5,927 nt of DNA from Rubrobacter sp. (GCA_016781705.1 JADDPV010000163.1:1-5927), one strand, 5' to 3'. Shown: positions 1-5,927, numbered from the stretch's first letter. Program-made: numbers and translations. The notes: generated from the sequence alone by a model not told the origin.

Positions 1-3
1 GTG

Positions 4-56
4 TAAGAAAAATTACTGGATTTCGCGGTGACGGTCTTGGGGGCGTGTGTTAGTCT
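4..56 (+). promoter_or_regulatory. Candidate sigma-70-type promoter of the sigma factor gene
   Basis: A -35-like GTGACG at 28-33 (TGAC core of TTGACA) is followed by a 17-base spacer and a -10-like TAGTCT at 51-56, which fits the actinobacterial TAnnnT pattern. A TG dinucleotide at 48-49 gives an extended -10 (TGtTAGTCT). The stretch just upstream of the -35 (about 4-23) is strikingly A/T-rich for this genome and could act as an UP element for the RNA polymerase alpha subunit. Transcription would start near 62-64, giving a leader of roughly 145 bases before the sigma factor ATG. The hexamers are imperfect, so this is a reasoned prediction. If correct, the gene could be transcribed by the housekeeping holoenzyme it encodes. 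Confidence 0.45.
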
Positions 57-106
57 ACCCGAGTTATTTTTAACGGGATCGTAACAAGCGAAGTTCGAGC
101 AGGTTT

Positions 107-129
107 TGACCGGGCCTCTGGCCGGGTCA
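107..129 (+). promoter_or_regulatory. Imperfect hairpin in the 5' leader of the sigma factor gene
   Basis: Bases 107-116 and 120-129 form an inverted repeat: TGACC pairs with GGTCA and GGCC with GGCC, with one G/G mismatch (112/124) and a three-base loop TCT (117-119). That is nine Watson-Crick pairs, most of them G-C, within the predicted transcribed leader and about 78 bases upstream of the start codon. No T-tract follows on either strand, so it does not look like an intrinsic terminator. It could stabilise the mRNA, affect translation, or be a dimeric protein-binding site in the DNA. The role is unknown; the pairing itself is seen directly. Confidence 0.45.
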
Positions 130-206
130 CTCGTGAGTCGGGACCGCGGCGTGTTGGAGCGTTGCGGCGAAGCTAAGCGGCAACTCAGCGACAAGAAAGG
201 GGACGG

Positions 207-1316
207 ATGTCGACCGAGAACGCCTCGATGCTGACAGAGAGGACGGACGAGCTCTTGAGCCGCGGCAGGAGTCAGGGCTTCGTGAGCGTGGAAGATGTCG
301 CCGATCTGTTACAGGAAGGAGACGTCTCGGCGTCCGAGGTCGAGGAATTCTACGCCGCCCTGGAGGAGGAGGCGATACCCCTCGTCGAGATCGAGCCGCC
401 GAACAACGTCGCGCCGGAGGCTTCCCTGTCCGCCCCCGCCGTCAAGGAGGTACCCGAGACACCGGCGGTGCAGATCGCGCACGCCGTGGCGACCGGCGAC
501 TCCATCCGGATGTACCTCGCGGAGATAGGGCGCGTCAGGCTGCTGACGCACGCCGACGAGATCCGCCTCGCCAAGGGCATCGAGAGGGGCGACAAGCGGT
601 GCAAGGACCGGCTCGTCGAGGCCAACCTGCGGCTCGTGGTCTCCATCGCCAAGAAGTACCGCAACCGCGGGGTGTCGTTCCTGGACCTAATTCAGGAAGG
701 GAACCTCGGCCTGATCCGGGCCGCCGAGAAGTTCGACCACGCCAAGGGCTACAAGTTCTCGACTTACGCTACGTGGTGGATCCGACAAGCTATCACCCGC
801 GCCATCGCCGATAAGGGCCGTACCATCCGCATCCCGGTCCACATGGTCGAGAAGGTCAACAAGTTCCATCGTACCCACCGCCGCATGACCCAGAGCCACG
901 GGCGCGAGCCCACGGACGAGGAGATGGCGGCCGAGCTCGGGCTCCCGGTCGAGGAGGTCGTCAGGCTGCAGGAGATCAGCCAAAGGGCCATCAGCCTCGA
1001 AACCCCGGTCGGCGAAGAGAACTCTTCCCAGCTCGGCGACTTCCTCGAAGACGCGACCGCCGTTACGCCCACGGAGGCGGTCTCCGACGCGCTCTTGAAG
1101 GCACACTTGAGGGAGGCTTTGGACGAGCTGCCCGAGCGGGAGCGCCAGATCATCGAACTGAGGTTCGGGATGAAGGACGACCGGCCGCGCACCCTGGAGG
1201 AGGTCGGCCGCGAGTTCGACATCACGCGCGAGCGGGTCAGGCAGATCCAGATGAAGACCCTCAATCTCCTGCGCGAGCAACGCCGCACCCAGAACCTGCG
1301 CGAGTACCTCCGCTAA
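207..1316 (+). CDS. rpoD: RNA polymerase primary sigma factor, sigma-70 family (RpoD/SigA type)
   Basis: This 369-residue protein directs core RNA polymerase to housekeeping promoters. A region 1.1-like acidic segment (about 12-60) is followed by a Pro/Ala-rich linker (62-97) and region 1.2 (DSIRMYLAEIG, 98-108). Region 2.2, the core-binding part, is at 157-177 (SFLDLIQEGNLGL). Regions 2.3-2.4, for promoter melting and -10 recognition, are at 182-200 (YKFSTYATWWIRQAITRAI). Region 3.0 contains RTIRIPVHM (205-213), region 3.1 lies around 233-263, and the sigma finger is near 264-288. Region 4.2, the -35-reading helix-turn-helix, is at 328-356 (RTLEEVGREFDITRERVRQI). Region 1.1 plus all four conserved regions marks a primary sigma rather than a sporulation, stress or ECF type. 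There is no large insert between 1.2 and 2.1, so it is compact. The ATG at 207 has AAAGGGGA at 196-203; the next ATG (228) lacks such a site. The downstream phosphatase gene begins one base after the TAA. Confidence 0.96.
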   Translation: MSTENASMLTERTDELLSRGRSQGFVSVEDVADLLQEGDVSASEVEEFYAALEEEAIPLVEIEPPNNVAPEASLSAPAVKEVPETPAVQIAHAVATGDSIRMYLAEIGRVRLLTHADEIRLAKGIERGDKRCKDRLVEANLRLVVSIAKKYRNRGVSFLDLIQEGNLGLIRAAEKFDHAKGYKFSTYATWWIRQAITRAIADKGRTIRIPVHMVEKVNKFHRTHRRMTQSHGREPTDEEMAAELGLPVEEVVRLQEISQRAISLETPVGEENSSQLGDFLEDATAVTPTEAVSDALLKAHLREALDELPERERQIIELRFGMKDDRPRTLEEVGREFDITRERVRQIQMKTLNLLREQRRTQNLREYLR

Positions 1317-1317
1317 A

Positions 1318-2133
1318 GTGACCAGCGTCGCCCGTGGTGAATCTCCCGAGCAGCAGCTCAACGATTTCGTCCGCGACCTTGCCCGCCGCACCGGCGACCT
1401 GCAGCTCTCCCACTACACGGCGCCCGGTGAAATTCGAGAGAAGGCCCCCAAAGACCTCGTGACGGAGGTGGATCTCCTGTGCGAGGAGTTCATGATCTCC
1501 GAGATAGGGGTGCGCTACCCCGACGACGCCATACTATCCGAGGAGCGCGGCGGCGCCATCTCCCCCTCCGGCCGCACCTGGCTCCTCGATCCCGTCGACG
1601 GCACCGCCAACTACGCCCGAGCTAACCCGCTCTTCTGCGCCTGCGTCTCCGTCGCCGAGGGCGGCGCGGTGACGCACGCTGCGGTCGCTGCTCCGCGCCT
1701 GGGCGACGTGTACCACGCGTCTTTGGGCGGCGGCGCGTTCCTGGACCCGGCTTCGGGCGAGACGCGGCCCTTGCGCGTAGCGAGCGCGGAGAGGCTCGAG
1801 GACGCCTTCGTCGGCGCGGACCTCTCGTTCACGGGCATGGGGTCGAGCCCGCGCGACGCCGGGCTGCGCAACGTCTTCGCCGCCGCCTGGCAGCTGCGCG
1901 CCCTGGGGAGCGCGGGCATCCGGGGCGCATGGCTCGCCGCCGGCTACATAGACGTCAGCCTGGGCACCCGCACCACCGCCTGGGACTACGCGCCCACCGC
2001 CCTCCTCGTCTCCGAGGCCGGTGGGCGCGTGACGGATCTCGCCGGAGATCCCTGGACCCTCGACTCCGATGGCCTCATCGCCACCAACAACGACGCGCTG
2101 CACGCCGAGGTCTTGAGGACAATCGCCCGGTAG
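1318..2133 (+). CDS. Inositol monophosphatase family protein (Mg2+-dependent sugar/inositol phosphatase)
   Basis: This 271-residue protein matches the usual length of the family, which hydrolyses small phosphate monoesters such as inositol-1-phosphate, histidinol phosphate or fructose-1,6-bisphosphate using two or three Mg2+ ions. The signature is visible: DLVTEVD at 46-52; SEE at 74-76 (metal-binding glutamate region); WLLDPVDGTANYA at 88-100, with metal ligands D91 and D94; the LGSAG segment near 196-200; and AWDYAPTALLVSEAGG at 221-236, with D223 as the third metal ligand. No signal peptide or membrane segment is seen, so it should be cytoplasmic. The GTG start is one base after the sigma factor TAA, no Shine-Dalgarno-like purine run precedes it, and no other start occurs before the conserved core, so translational coupling is likely. 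Substrate cannot be fixed from sequence: SuhB-like inositol phosphatase or HisN-like histidinol phosphatase are both possible. Confidence 0.9.
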   Translation: MTSVARGESPEQQLNDFVRDLARRTGDLQLSHYTAPGEIREKAPKDLVTEVDLLCEEFMISEIGVRYPDDAILSEERGGAISPSGRTWLLDPVDGTANYARANPLFCACVSVAEGGAVTHAAVAAPRLGDVYHASLGGGAFLDPASGETRPLRVASAERLEDAFVGADLSFTGMGSSPRDAGLRNVFAAAWQLRALGSAGIRGAWLAAGYIDVSLGTRTTAWDYAPTALLVSEAGGRVTDLAGDPWTLDSDGLIATNNDALHAEVLRTIAR

Positions 2134-2141
2134 CTCCTTCC

Positions 2142-2156
2142 CACGGCGTGTCCGTG
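2142..2156. terminator. Small hairpin between convergent genes, possible weak bidirectional terminator
   Basis: CACGG (2142-2146) and CCGTG (2152-2156) form a five-base-pair inverted repeat with loop CGTGT. It fills the 23-base gap between the phosphatase stop (2131-2133, +) and the penicillin-binding protein stop (2157-2159, read on the - strand). Its position suits termination of both convergent transcripts, but the stem is short and no T-tract follows on either strand. It is therefore not a canonical intrinsic terminator and may be coincidental. Confidence 0.25.
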
Positions 2157-4340
2157 TTACGGAGTCGTGTACTGCGGCGGCGGCCGCGCTGATGATGGCG
2201 TCTGCGGAGCGAGCGGCGGGCTACCGGGGGCGAGCGGGCTCCGGGGAGCCGTTGTCTCACCGCCGCCGGTCGTCTCCCTGGTGGTTTCGCCCGTCGTTGC
2301 GCCTGTTGTGGGGGAGGTCCTTTCGGGTTCGTCGTAAGCGCGGCCGGAGGTCTTTACCTTGAGCTCGAGGTCGTCGCTCGGGGTGTCGAGTTGCTCGACG
2401 GGGAGGCCGTCCAGGGCGGTCTGCATGTAGGCCGAGTAGATGTCTAGAGGGTAGTTTTCACCGTTGATCTCCTCCAGGCCGTTGATGTTGACCATCGAGA
2501 CGCGCTCCTCGGGGTAGCCGACCCACACGCTCGTCGCCAGCTGCGGTACGTAGCCCACGTACCACGCGTCCACGAAGTTCTCGCTGGTGCCCGTCTTGCC
2601 CGCCGAGGGCCGCCCGACCTCGCCGAGCAGGTCCCGGTAGCGGCTCGCCGTCCCGCGCTCGACCACGCCGCGTAGCGTCTGCGTCACCGCCGCCGCCTGG
2701 TCTCGCGTCAAAACCTCGCGCGATTCGGGCTCGTGTTCCCGGATCGTCCTCTCCTCGCCGCCCTCCTCTTCGCGCGTCACCTTCTCGATGAGGTACGGCT
2801 CCATGTGGACCCCGCCGTTGGCGAGCGTCGAGTAGGCCGAGGCCATCTCGTAGGGCGAGACGCCCTCCCCCAGTCCCCCGATCGCCGTCGAGGGATAAGC
2901 CTCCAGCGCGCTCTCGATGCCCATCTTGTTCGCCATGTCCACGACGTTCTCCATGCCGAGGTCCAGGCCGAGCTGCACGAAGACCGTGTTGTCCGACTGC
3001 TCGGTGGCGGTCTTCAGCGTGATCGGGCCGCGCTCGTGGAAGTCGTAGTTCGCCACCTCGTACGGCTCCGCGAACGGCCCCATCGGCACCGTCAGGTACT
3101 CCGAGACGTACTTCGTGTCGGTCGAGATGCCCTGCCTTATGGCCTCGGCGAGCACGAACGTCTTGAACGCGCTCCCCGGCTGGCGCCTACCCTGCGTCGC
3201 CAGGTTGAACTTCACCTGCGCGAAGTCCGACCCGCCGACCATCGCCCGCACCGCTCCAGTGGAGGGTTCCACCGAAACGAGCGACGCCGAAGGATCGCCG
3301 AGCTCCGGGGAGACCACGCCGTCCACCGCGTTCGCCGCGAGCCCCTGCAGGCGGGGGTCGAGGGTCGTGTAGATCTTCAACCCCCCCTCGTATACGGCCT
3401 CGTCCCCGTACTCCTCGGCGAGCTCCTTGCGCACCGCATCTAAAAAGTACTCGTTGTCGTCCTCGTACTCGACCCGCCCGCGGCTGAGGCCCAAATCCTC
3501 GGCGATCGCTGCCTTGTGCTCCATTTCGTTTATGTAGCCGCTCTCCAGCATCCGGTCGAGGACGACGTCGCGGCGCGCCCTGGCGCTCCCGGGGTCGGAG
3601 AAGGGGTCGTAGGCGCCGGGTAGGTTTATGATACCGGCGAGCATCGCGGCCTCCGAGAGGGTGAGGTCGGCGGCCCTCTTGTCGTAGTACGTCTTGGCGG
3701 CGGCCTCCGCGCCGTAGGCGTTCGCCCCGAAGTACACGGTGTTGAGGTACCTTTCGAGGATCTCCTCCTTCGGGTGCTCCTTTTCGTACTGCCAGGCCAA
3801 AGACGCCTCGGTCAGCTTGCGGCCGAAAGAGGGGAGCTGGCGCTCCTCCTGAGCTATGAAGGTGTTCTTGATGAGCTGCTGGGTTATCGTCGATCCGCCC
3901 TCCTGGACGGAGAGGTTCTTCGCGTTCTCCCAGGCGGCGCGCCCTATAGCCCCGAAGTCCAGCCCTCGGTGCTCGTAGAAGCGCCGGTCCTCGACGGCCA
4001 CAACGGCATCTCGCAAGGTCGGGGCCACCTCGTGCAGTTCCACGACGAAGCGGTTCTGGACGCCGTGCAGCTCGTCCACGACGTTGCCCTCGGCGTCGTA
4101 TACGACGGAGGTCTGGGCGAGCTCGGCTGTCCTGTAGCTGTCGAGCTCGGGGAGGTCCTCGGAGACCGCCCTGTAGGTGTAGGCGAAGGCGGCGACGCCG
4201 GCCACGGCCGACAGGAGGAGCGCGCAGAACGCCCCGACGAGCACGCCCCTGACGAGGCTCCACACCCGGCCGCGCCTCCGCCGCTCCCTCTGCCGCCTCT
4301 TGCGGCGGCGGTTCACCCTGGCGAGAGCTTCCCACTCCAT
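2157..4340 (-). CDS. Class A penicillin-binding protein (peptidoglycan glycosyltransferase / DD-transpeptidase)
   Basis: This bifunctional murein synthase polymerises lipid II and cross-links stem peptides outside the membrane. Numbered from ATG 4340 (727 residues): an Arg/Lys-rich cytoplasmic tail (8-31) precedes one membrane anchor (about 28-54). The GT51 domain has EDRRFYEHRG (117-126, catalytic E117), GGSTITQQLIKN (148-159), RKLTE (174-178) and KEEILERYLNTVYFG (191-205). The transpeptidase domain has the SxxK motif SAFK (S390 nucleophile, K393), SDN (449-451) and KTGTS (582-586). Both active sites look intact. A Thr/Pro-rich tail of about 55 residues ends the protein, as is common in Gram-positive and actinobacterial PonA-like proteins. 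The start is ambiguous. A GTG at 4388 adds 16 residues and has GGGGGAGG eight bases upstream, but that segment contains a perfect TATAAT and lies in the divergent promoter gap, so I prefer 4340. The gene converges with the phosphatase and diverges from the aminotransferase-fold gene. Confidence 0.93.
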   Translation of the reverse strand: MEWEALARVNRRRKRRQRERRRRGRVWSLVRGVLVGAFCALLLSAVAGVAAFAYTYRAVSEDLPELDSYRTAELAQTSVVYDAEGNVVDELHGVQNRFVVELHEVAPTLRDAVVAVEDRRFYEHRGLDFGAIGRAAWENAKNLSVQEGGSTITQQLIKNTFIAQEERQLPSFGRKLTEASLAWQYEKEHPKEEILERYLNTVYFGANAYGAEAAAKTYYDKRAADLTLSEAAMLAGIINLPGAYDPFSDPGSARARRDVVLDRMLESGYINEMEHKAAIAEDLGLSRGRVEYEDDNEYFLDAVRKELAEEYGDEAVYEGGLKIYTTLDPRLQGLAANAVDGVVSPELGDPSASLVSVEPSTGAVRAMVGGSDFAQVKFNLATQGRRQPGSAFKTFVLAEAIRQGISTDTKYVSEYLTVPMGPFAEPYEVANYDFHERGPITLKTATEQSDNTVFVQLGLDLGMENVVDMANKMGIESALEAYPSTAIGGLGEGVSPYEMASAYSTLANGGVHMEPYLIEKVTREEEGGEERTIREHEPESREVLTRDQAAAVTQTLRGVVERGTASRYRDLLGEVGRPSAGKTGTSENFVDAWYVGYVPQLATSVWVGYPEERVSMVNINGLEEINGENYPLDIYSAYMQTALDGLPVEQLDTPSDDLELKVKTSGRAYDEPERTSPTTGATTGETTRETTGGGETTAPRSPLAPGSPPLAPQTPSSARPPPQYTTP

Positions 4341-4348
4341 CGGGCGGC

Positions 4349-4383
4349 TATTATACAGGTGGATATGTAGACCCCCGAAAGGA
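4349..4383 (+). promoter_or_regulatory. Possible -10 and ribosome binding site of the aminotransferase-fold gene
   Basis: On the + strand TATTAT at 4349-4354 resembles a -10 box and shares its bases with the opposing TATAAT, so two divergent promoters may use the same melted core. No good -35 is seen 16-18 bases upstream. AAAGGA at 4378-4383 is a good ribosome binding site eight bases before the TTG at 4392 and supports that unusual start. The ribosome binding site is well supported; the + strand -10 is speculative. Confidence 0.4.
4350..4380 (-). promoter_or_regulatory. Promoter of the penicillin-binding protein gene with perfect -10 TATAAT
   Basis: Read on the - strand, bases 4355-4350 are exactly TATAAT. 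The stretch just upstream (4368-4363, ACATAT) is also A/T-rich against the GC-rich surroundings. The -35 is weak: TTCGGG at 4379-4374 with an 18-base spacer, or TTTCGG one base further out. The last base of the -10 lies only nine bases from the A of ATG 4340, so transcription would begin within about 0-4 bases of the start codon. The predicted mRNA is therefore leaderless or nearly so, which agrees with the absence of any Shine-Dalgarno sequence before that ATG. Confidence 0.55.
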
Positions 4384-4391
4384 CCCACTCC

Positions 4392-5525
4392 TTGGACCTC
4401 CCCCGCGACGCCTTCCCCGCCCTGGCCGACAACTCTTATACCTATCTGAACTCCGGCGGTAGCGGCCCACCGTCACGCGAAACACTACAGGCCATGCGCG
4501 AGGCGGACGCCCTCCTCTCCGGCCCCGCCTACCTCGAAGGCGTCGGCCTCTACGCCCACCAGCGCGACGCCTACGCCCGCGCCCGCGAGGCCGCGGCATC
4601 ACTTATGAACGTCGCTCCCGAGGACGTCGCCCTCACCCAGAGCACGACGCACGGTATGAACCTCGGGACCTTCGCGCTCGACTGGCGCGACGGCGACGAG
4701 ATAGTCTCGTGCCGCTCCGAGCACCCGGGCTGCCTCGTCCCCCTGCACGCCGTCCACAAGCGTTTCGGTGTCCGCCTCAAACTCGTCGAGCCCCCGATGA
4801 CGCCCGAGAAGGTCGAAGGGGCAATGTCCGACAGGACGCGACTGGTCGCGCTCTCGCACGTGGACTGGACCACGGGCGAAGTGGTGCCGCTGACGGAGAT
4901 AGCGGCGCTCGCCCGCGACCGGGGCGCCCTGACGCTCGTGGACGGCGCGCAGAGCGTCGGTAACGTCCCCGTGGATGCGCGGGCGACCGGCGCGGACTTG
5001 TATGCCATCACCGGGCACAAGTGGGTCCTGGGACCCGAGGGCATGGGCGCCCTCTACGTCCGGCCGGGGTTGGAGGTCGGCAGCACCAACGTCGGCTTCC
5101 TCTCCCTCCCGGACCCGGCGGCCTTCGATGCCGGGGGCGACTACGAGTTGAAGGGGGGCGCCGGGCGCTTCGAGTCCTCGACGATGAGCCCGGCTCTGGC
5201 GGCGGGCTTCGCCGAAGCGGCCCGCGCCGCCCGCGAGCGCGGCGAGAGGGGCTTCGCCGGGATCCGGCGCCGCGCCGACCTCCTCATGGACCTGCTCTCG
5301 GAGCTGCCCCGGGTGACGCTCCGCTCGCCGCGGCCCGCTCGCTCGGGTCTGGTGAGCTTCGAGGTGGAAGGGGTGGCAGCGAAAGATGCGGCGGAAAAGC
5401 TACTAAGAGAGAAGTTCGTCGTGCGTTTCATCTCGGAGCCCTACCCCTACGTCCGGGCGAGCACGCACCTGTTCAACTCCGAAGAAGAGCTGGAAGCTTT
5501 AGCGGCGGCGGTGAGCCGGCTGTAG
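4392..5525 (+). CDS. PLP-dependent class V aminotransferase-fold enzyme (cysteine-desulfurase-like, no catalytic Cys)
   Basis: This 377-residue fold-type I PLP enzyme is near the usual family length of about 380-400. Visible features are YLNSGGSGP near the N-terminus (18-26), the phosphate-binding turn STTHGMN (84-90), EHPG (110-113, with H111 in the ring-stacking position), DGAQSVG (184-190; D184 contacts the pyridine nitrogen, Q187 the ring oxygen), and GHK (208-210), where K210 should form the Schiff base. RFESST (259-264) and RASTHLFN (355-362) are the C-terminal substrate-binding elements. Cysteine desulfurases carry a Cys near that last motif; here there is none, and the only cysteines are C107 and C114. 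The motif looks more like isopenicillin-N-epimerase or EgtE-type lyases of the same superfamily. The substrate is unknown, and no sulfur or Fe-S genes are adjacent. The TTG start is the only credible one: an in-frame TAG lies at 4368-4370, AAAGGA precedes it, and the next ATG would remove the conserved N-terminus. It is divergent from the penicillin-binding protein gene. Confidence 0.88.
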   Translation: MDLPRDAFPALADNSYTYLNSGGSGPPSRETLQAMREADALLSGPAYLEGVGLYAHQRDAYARAREAAASLMNVAPEDVALTQSTTHGMNLGTFALDWRDGDEIVSCRSEHPGCLVPLHAVHKRFGVRLKLVEPPMTPEKVEGAMSDRTRLVALSHVDWTTGEVVPLTEIAALARDRGALTLVDGAQSVGNVPVDARATGADLYAITGHKWVLGPEGMGALYVRPGLEVGSTNVGFLSLPDPAAFDAGGDYELKGGAGRFESSTMSPALAAGFAEAARAARERGERGFAGIRRRADLLMDLLSELPRVTLRSPRPARSGLVSFEVEGVAAKDAAEKLLREKFVVRFISEPYPYVRASTHLFNSEEELEALAAAVSRL

Positions 5526-5604
5526 GTCGAGTCGGTGCGTCGTGCTTTTCGGCCTGAAGATGATCGGCTGATCAAACCCGTCCAGTGGAGAAGTAAGGGC
5601 GGAG

Positions 5605-5927
5605 GTGTGCCTTCTGTCGCCTGAGGAGGGCGGACGTAGCCGCTGCGTGGGCCTGTTGGATCTGACGGGCCCTGTACCGCCTCCTAGCCGACTACTTCGG
5701 GCTCGGGTACACCGAGGACGGGCTAAGATGTTGTGCGCGGCGCAGGTGATGCTCGAAGAGTCCGGTTTCGTCGAGCCCGGCGTTAGACACACGGTGCGTA
5801 CCGGGCTGCAATGCCCCGAGCGCGTGATCACGCCGGCAGCAGAGTTCGAGCTTGCCGAAGCCTCAAAAAGGTCGCGGCGAGGGGCGGTAATCTCGCTGCT
5901 CGAGAGTAATCTGCTAATGTATCCGCT
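5605..5927 (+). pseudogene. Probable decayed or partial coding region of unknown function, running off the window
   Basis: Bases 5526-5927 contain no intact gene, but coding-like stretches appear in two + frames. In the frame of base 5663, bases 5663-5725 read like protein (ALYRLLADYFGLGYTEDGL) with about 90% G/C third positions, then reach a stop at 5747-5749. In the frame of base 5728, an ATG with AGGA at 5715-5718 opens MLCAAQVMLEESGFVEPG and continues for 66 codons to the window edge without a stop. Upstream, GLLDLTG (5650-5670) lies in this second frame, while ADVAAAW (about 5627-5649) lies in the first. Joining these pieces needs single-base indels near 5625, 5650, 5670 and 5725, which suggests a frameshifted relic. 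I do not recognise the family. Alternatives are a genuine partial gene starting at ATG 5728, or sequencing errors in an intact gene. The upstream part (5526-5604) holds nothing convincing beyond a small inverted repeat. Confidence 0.35.

Noticed and set aside
106..134. TTGACC at 106-111 as a -35 box for the sigma factor gene
   Set aside because: No -10-like hexamer lies 16-18 bases downstream, and the hexamer forms the left arm of the 107-129 hairpin.
133..234. Possible upstream ORF (GTG at 133) overlapping the sigma factor start
   Set aside because: It has no ribosome binding site, a GTG start, only 33 codons and no recognisable leader-peptide feature.
687..1391. A 234-codon open frame on the - strand across the sigma factor gene
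   Set aside because: The + strand encodes an unmistakable primary sigma factor here, and the antisense product shows no protein family features.
2733..4370. Long + strand open frames at 2733-3443 and 3774-4370, opposite the penicillin-binding protein gene
   Set aside because: They are antisense shadows produced by the GC-biased codons of a gene with all its catalytic motifs intact. Their translations are Arg/Leu/His-rich without recognisable domains.
5561..5574. Inverted repeat TGATC-GGCT-GATCA after the aminotransferase-fold gene, considered as a terminator
   Set aside because: The stem is only five pairs with two G-C pairs and is followed by AAACCC rather than a T-tract. It could equally be a chance palindrome.
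5499..5831. A 110-codon - strand frame overlapping the end of the aminotransferase-fold gene
   Set aside because: Its product is rich in Arg, Ser, Thr and Pro without domain character, and the better coding signature in this region is on the + strand.
1..5927. Mobile elements, CRISPR arrays, tRNA or rRNA genes, defence or toxin-antitoxin modules
   Set aside because: No transposase motifs, terminal inverted repeats, regularly spaced repeats or RNA gene signatures were seen on either strand.

Overview
This is a high-GC bacterial chromosomal segment with housekeeping genes rather than an obvious accessory island. GTG and TTG starts, G/C-biased third codon positions, an actinobacterial-looking primary sigma factor and the visible use of AGG (Arg) and ATA (Ile) codons in a GC-rich background fit a deep-branching actinobacterium. 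A Rubrobacter-like organism is my best guess. That is an inference from composition and protein style, not a database match.

Layout: bases 1-206 are a non-coding leader with a plausible promoter (28-56) and a strong imperfect hairpin (107-129). They lead into a primary sigma-70 factor (207-1316, +). One base after its stop an inositol-monophosphatase-family enzyme begins (1318-2133, +), so the two look like a translationally coupled pair. Converging on it is a bifunctional class A penicillin-binding protein (2157-4340, -) with a transmembrane anchor, a GT51 glycosyltransferase domain, a transpeptidase domain and a Thr/Pro-rich tail. A 51-base divergent gap separates it from a PLP-dependent class V aminotransferase-fold enzyme (4392-5525, +) that lacks the active-site cysteine of cysteine desulfurases. 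The last 400 bases (5526-5927) hold no intact gene. They show coding-like stretches that hop between two + frames, as in a decaying gene, ending in an open frame that runs off the window.

How the parts relate: the sigma factor serves promoter recognition for most genes, the penicillin-binding protein builds and cross-links peptidoglycan outside the membrane, and the phosphatase and PLP enzyme are small-molecule enzymes. No single pathway ties the four together. The most interesting points are regulatory and evolutionary: a perfect TATAAT placed so close to the penicillin-binding protein ATG that the mRNA would be nearly leaderless, the structured sigma-factor leader, the sigma/phosphatase junction, and the frame-switching remnant at the right end. 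I see no mobile element, CRISPR array, tRNA or rRNA, and no convincing undescribed multi-gene system.
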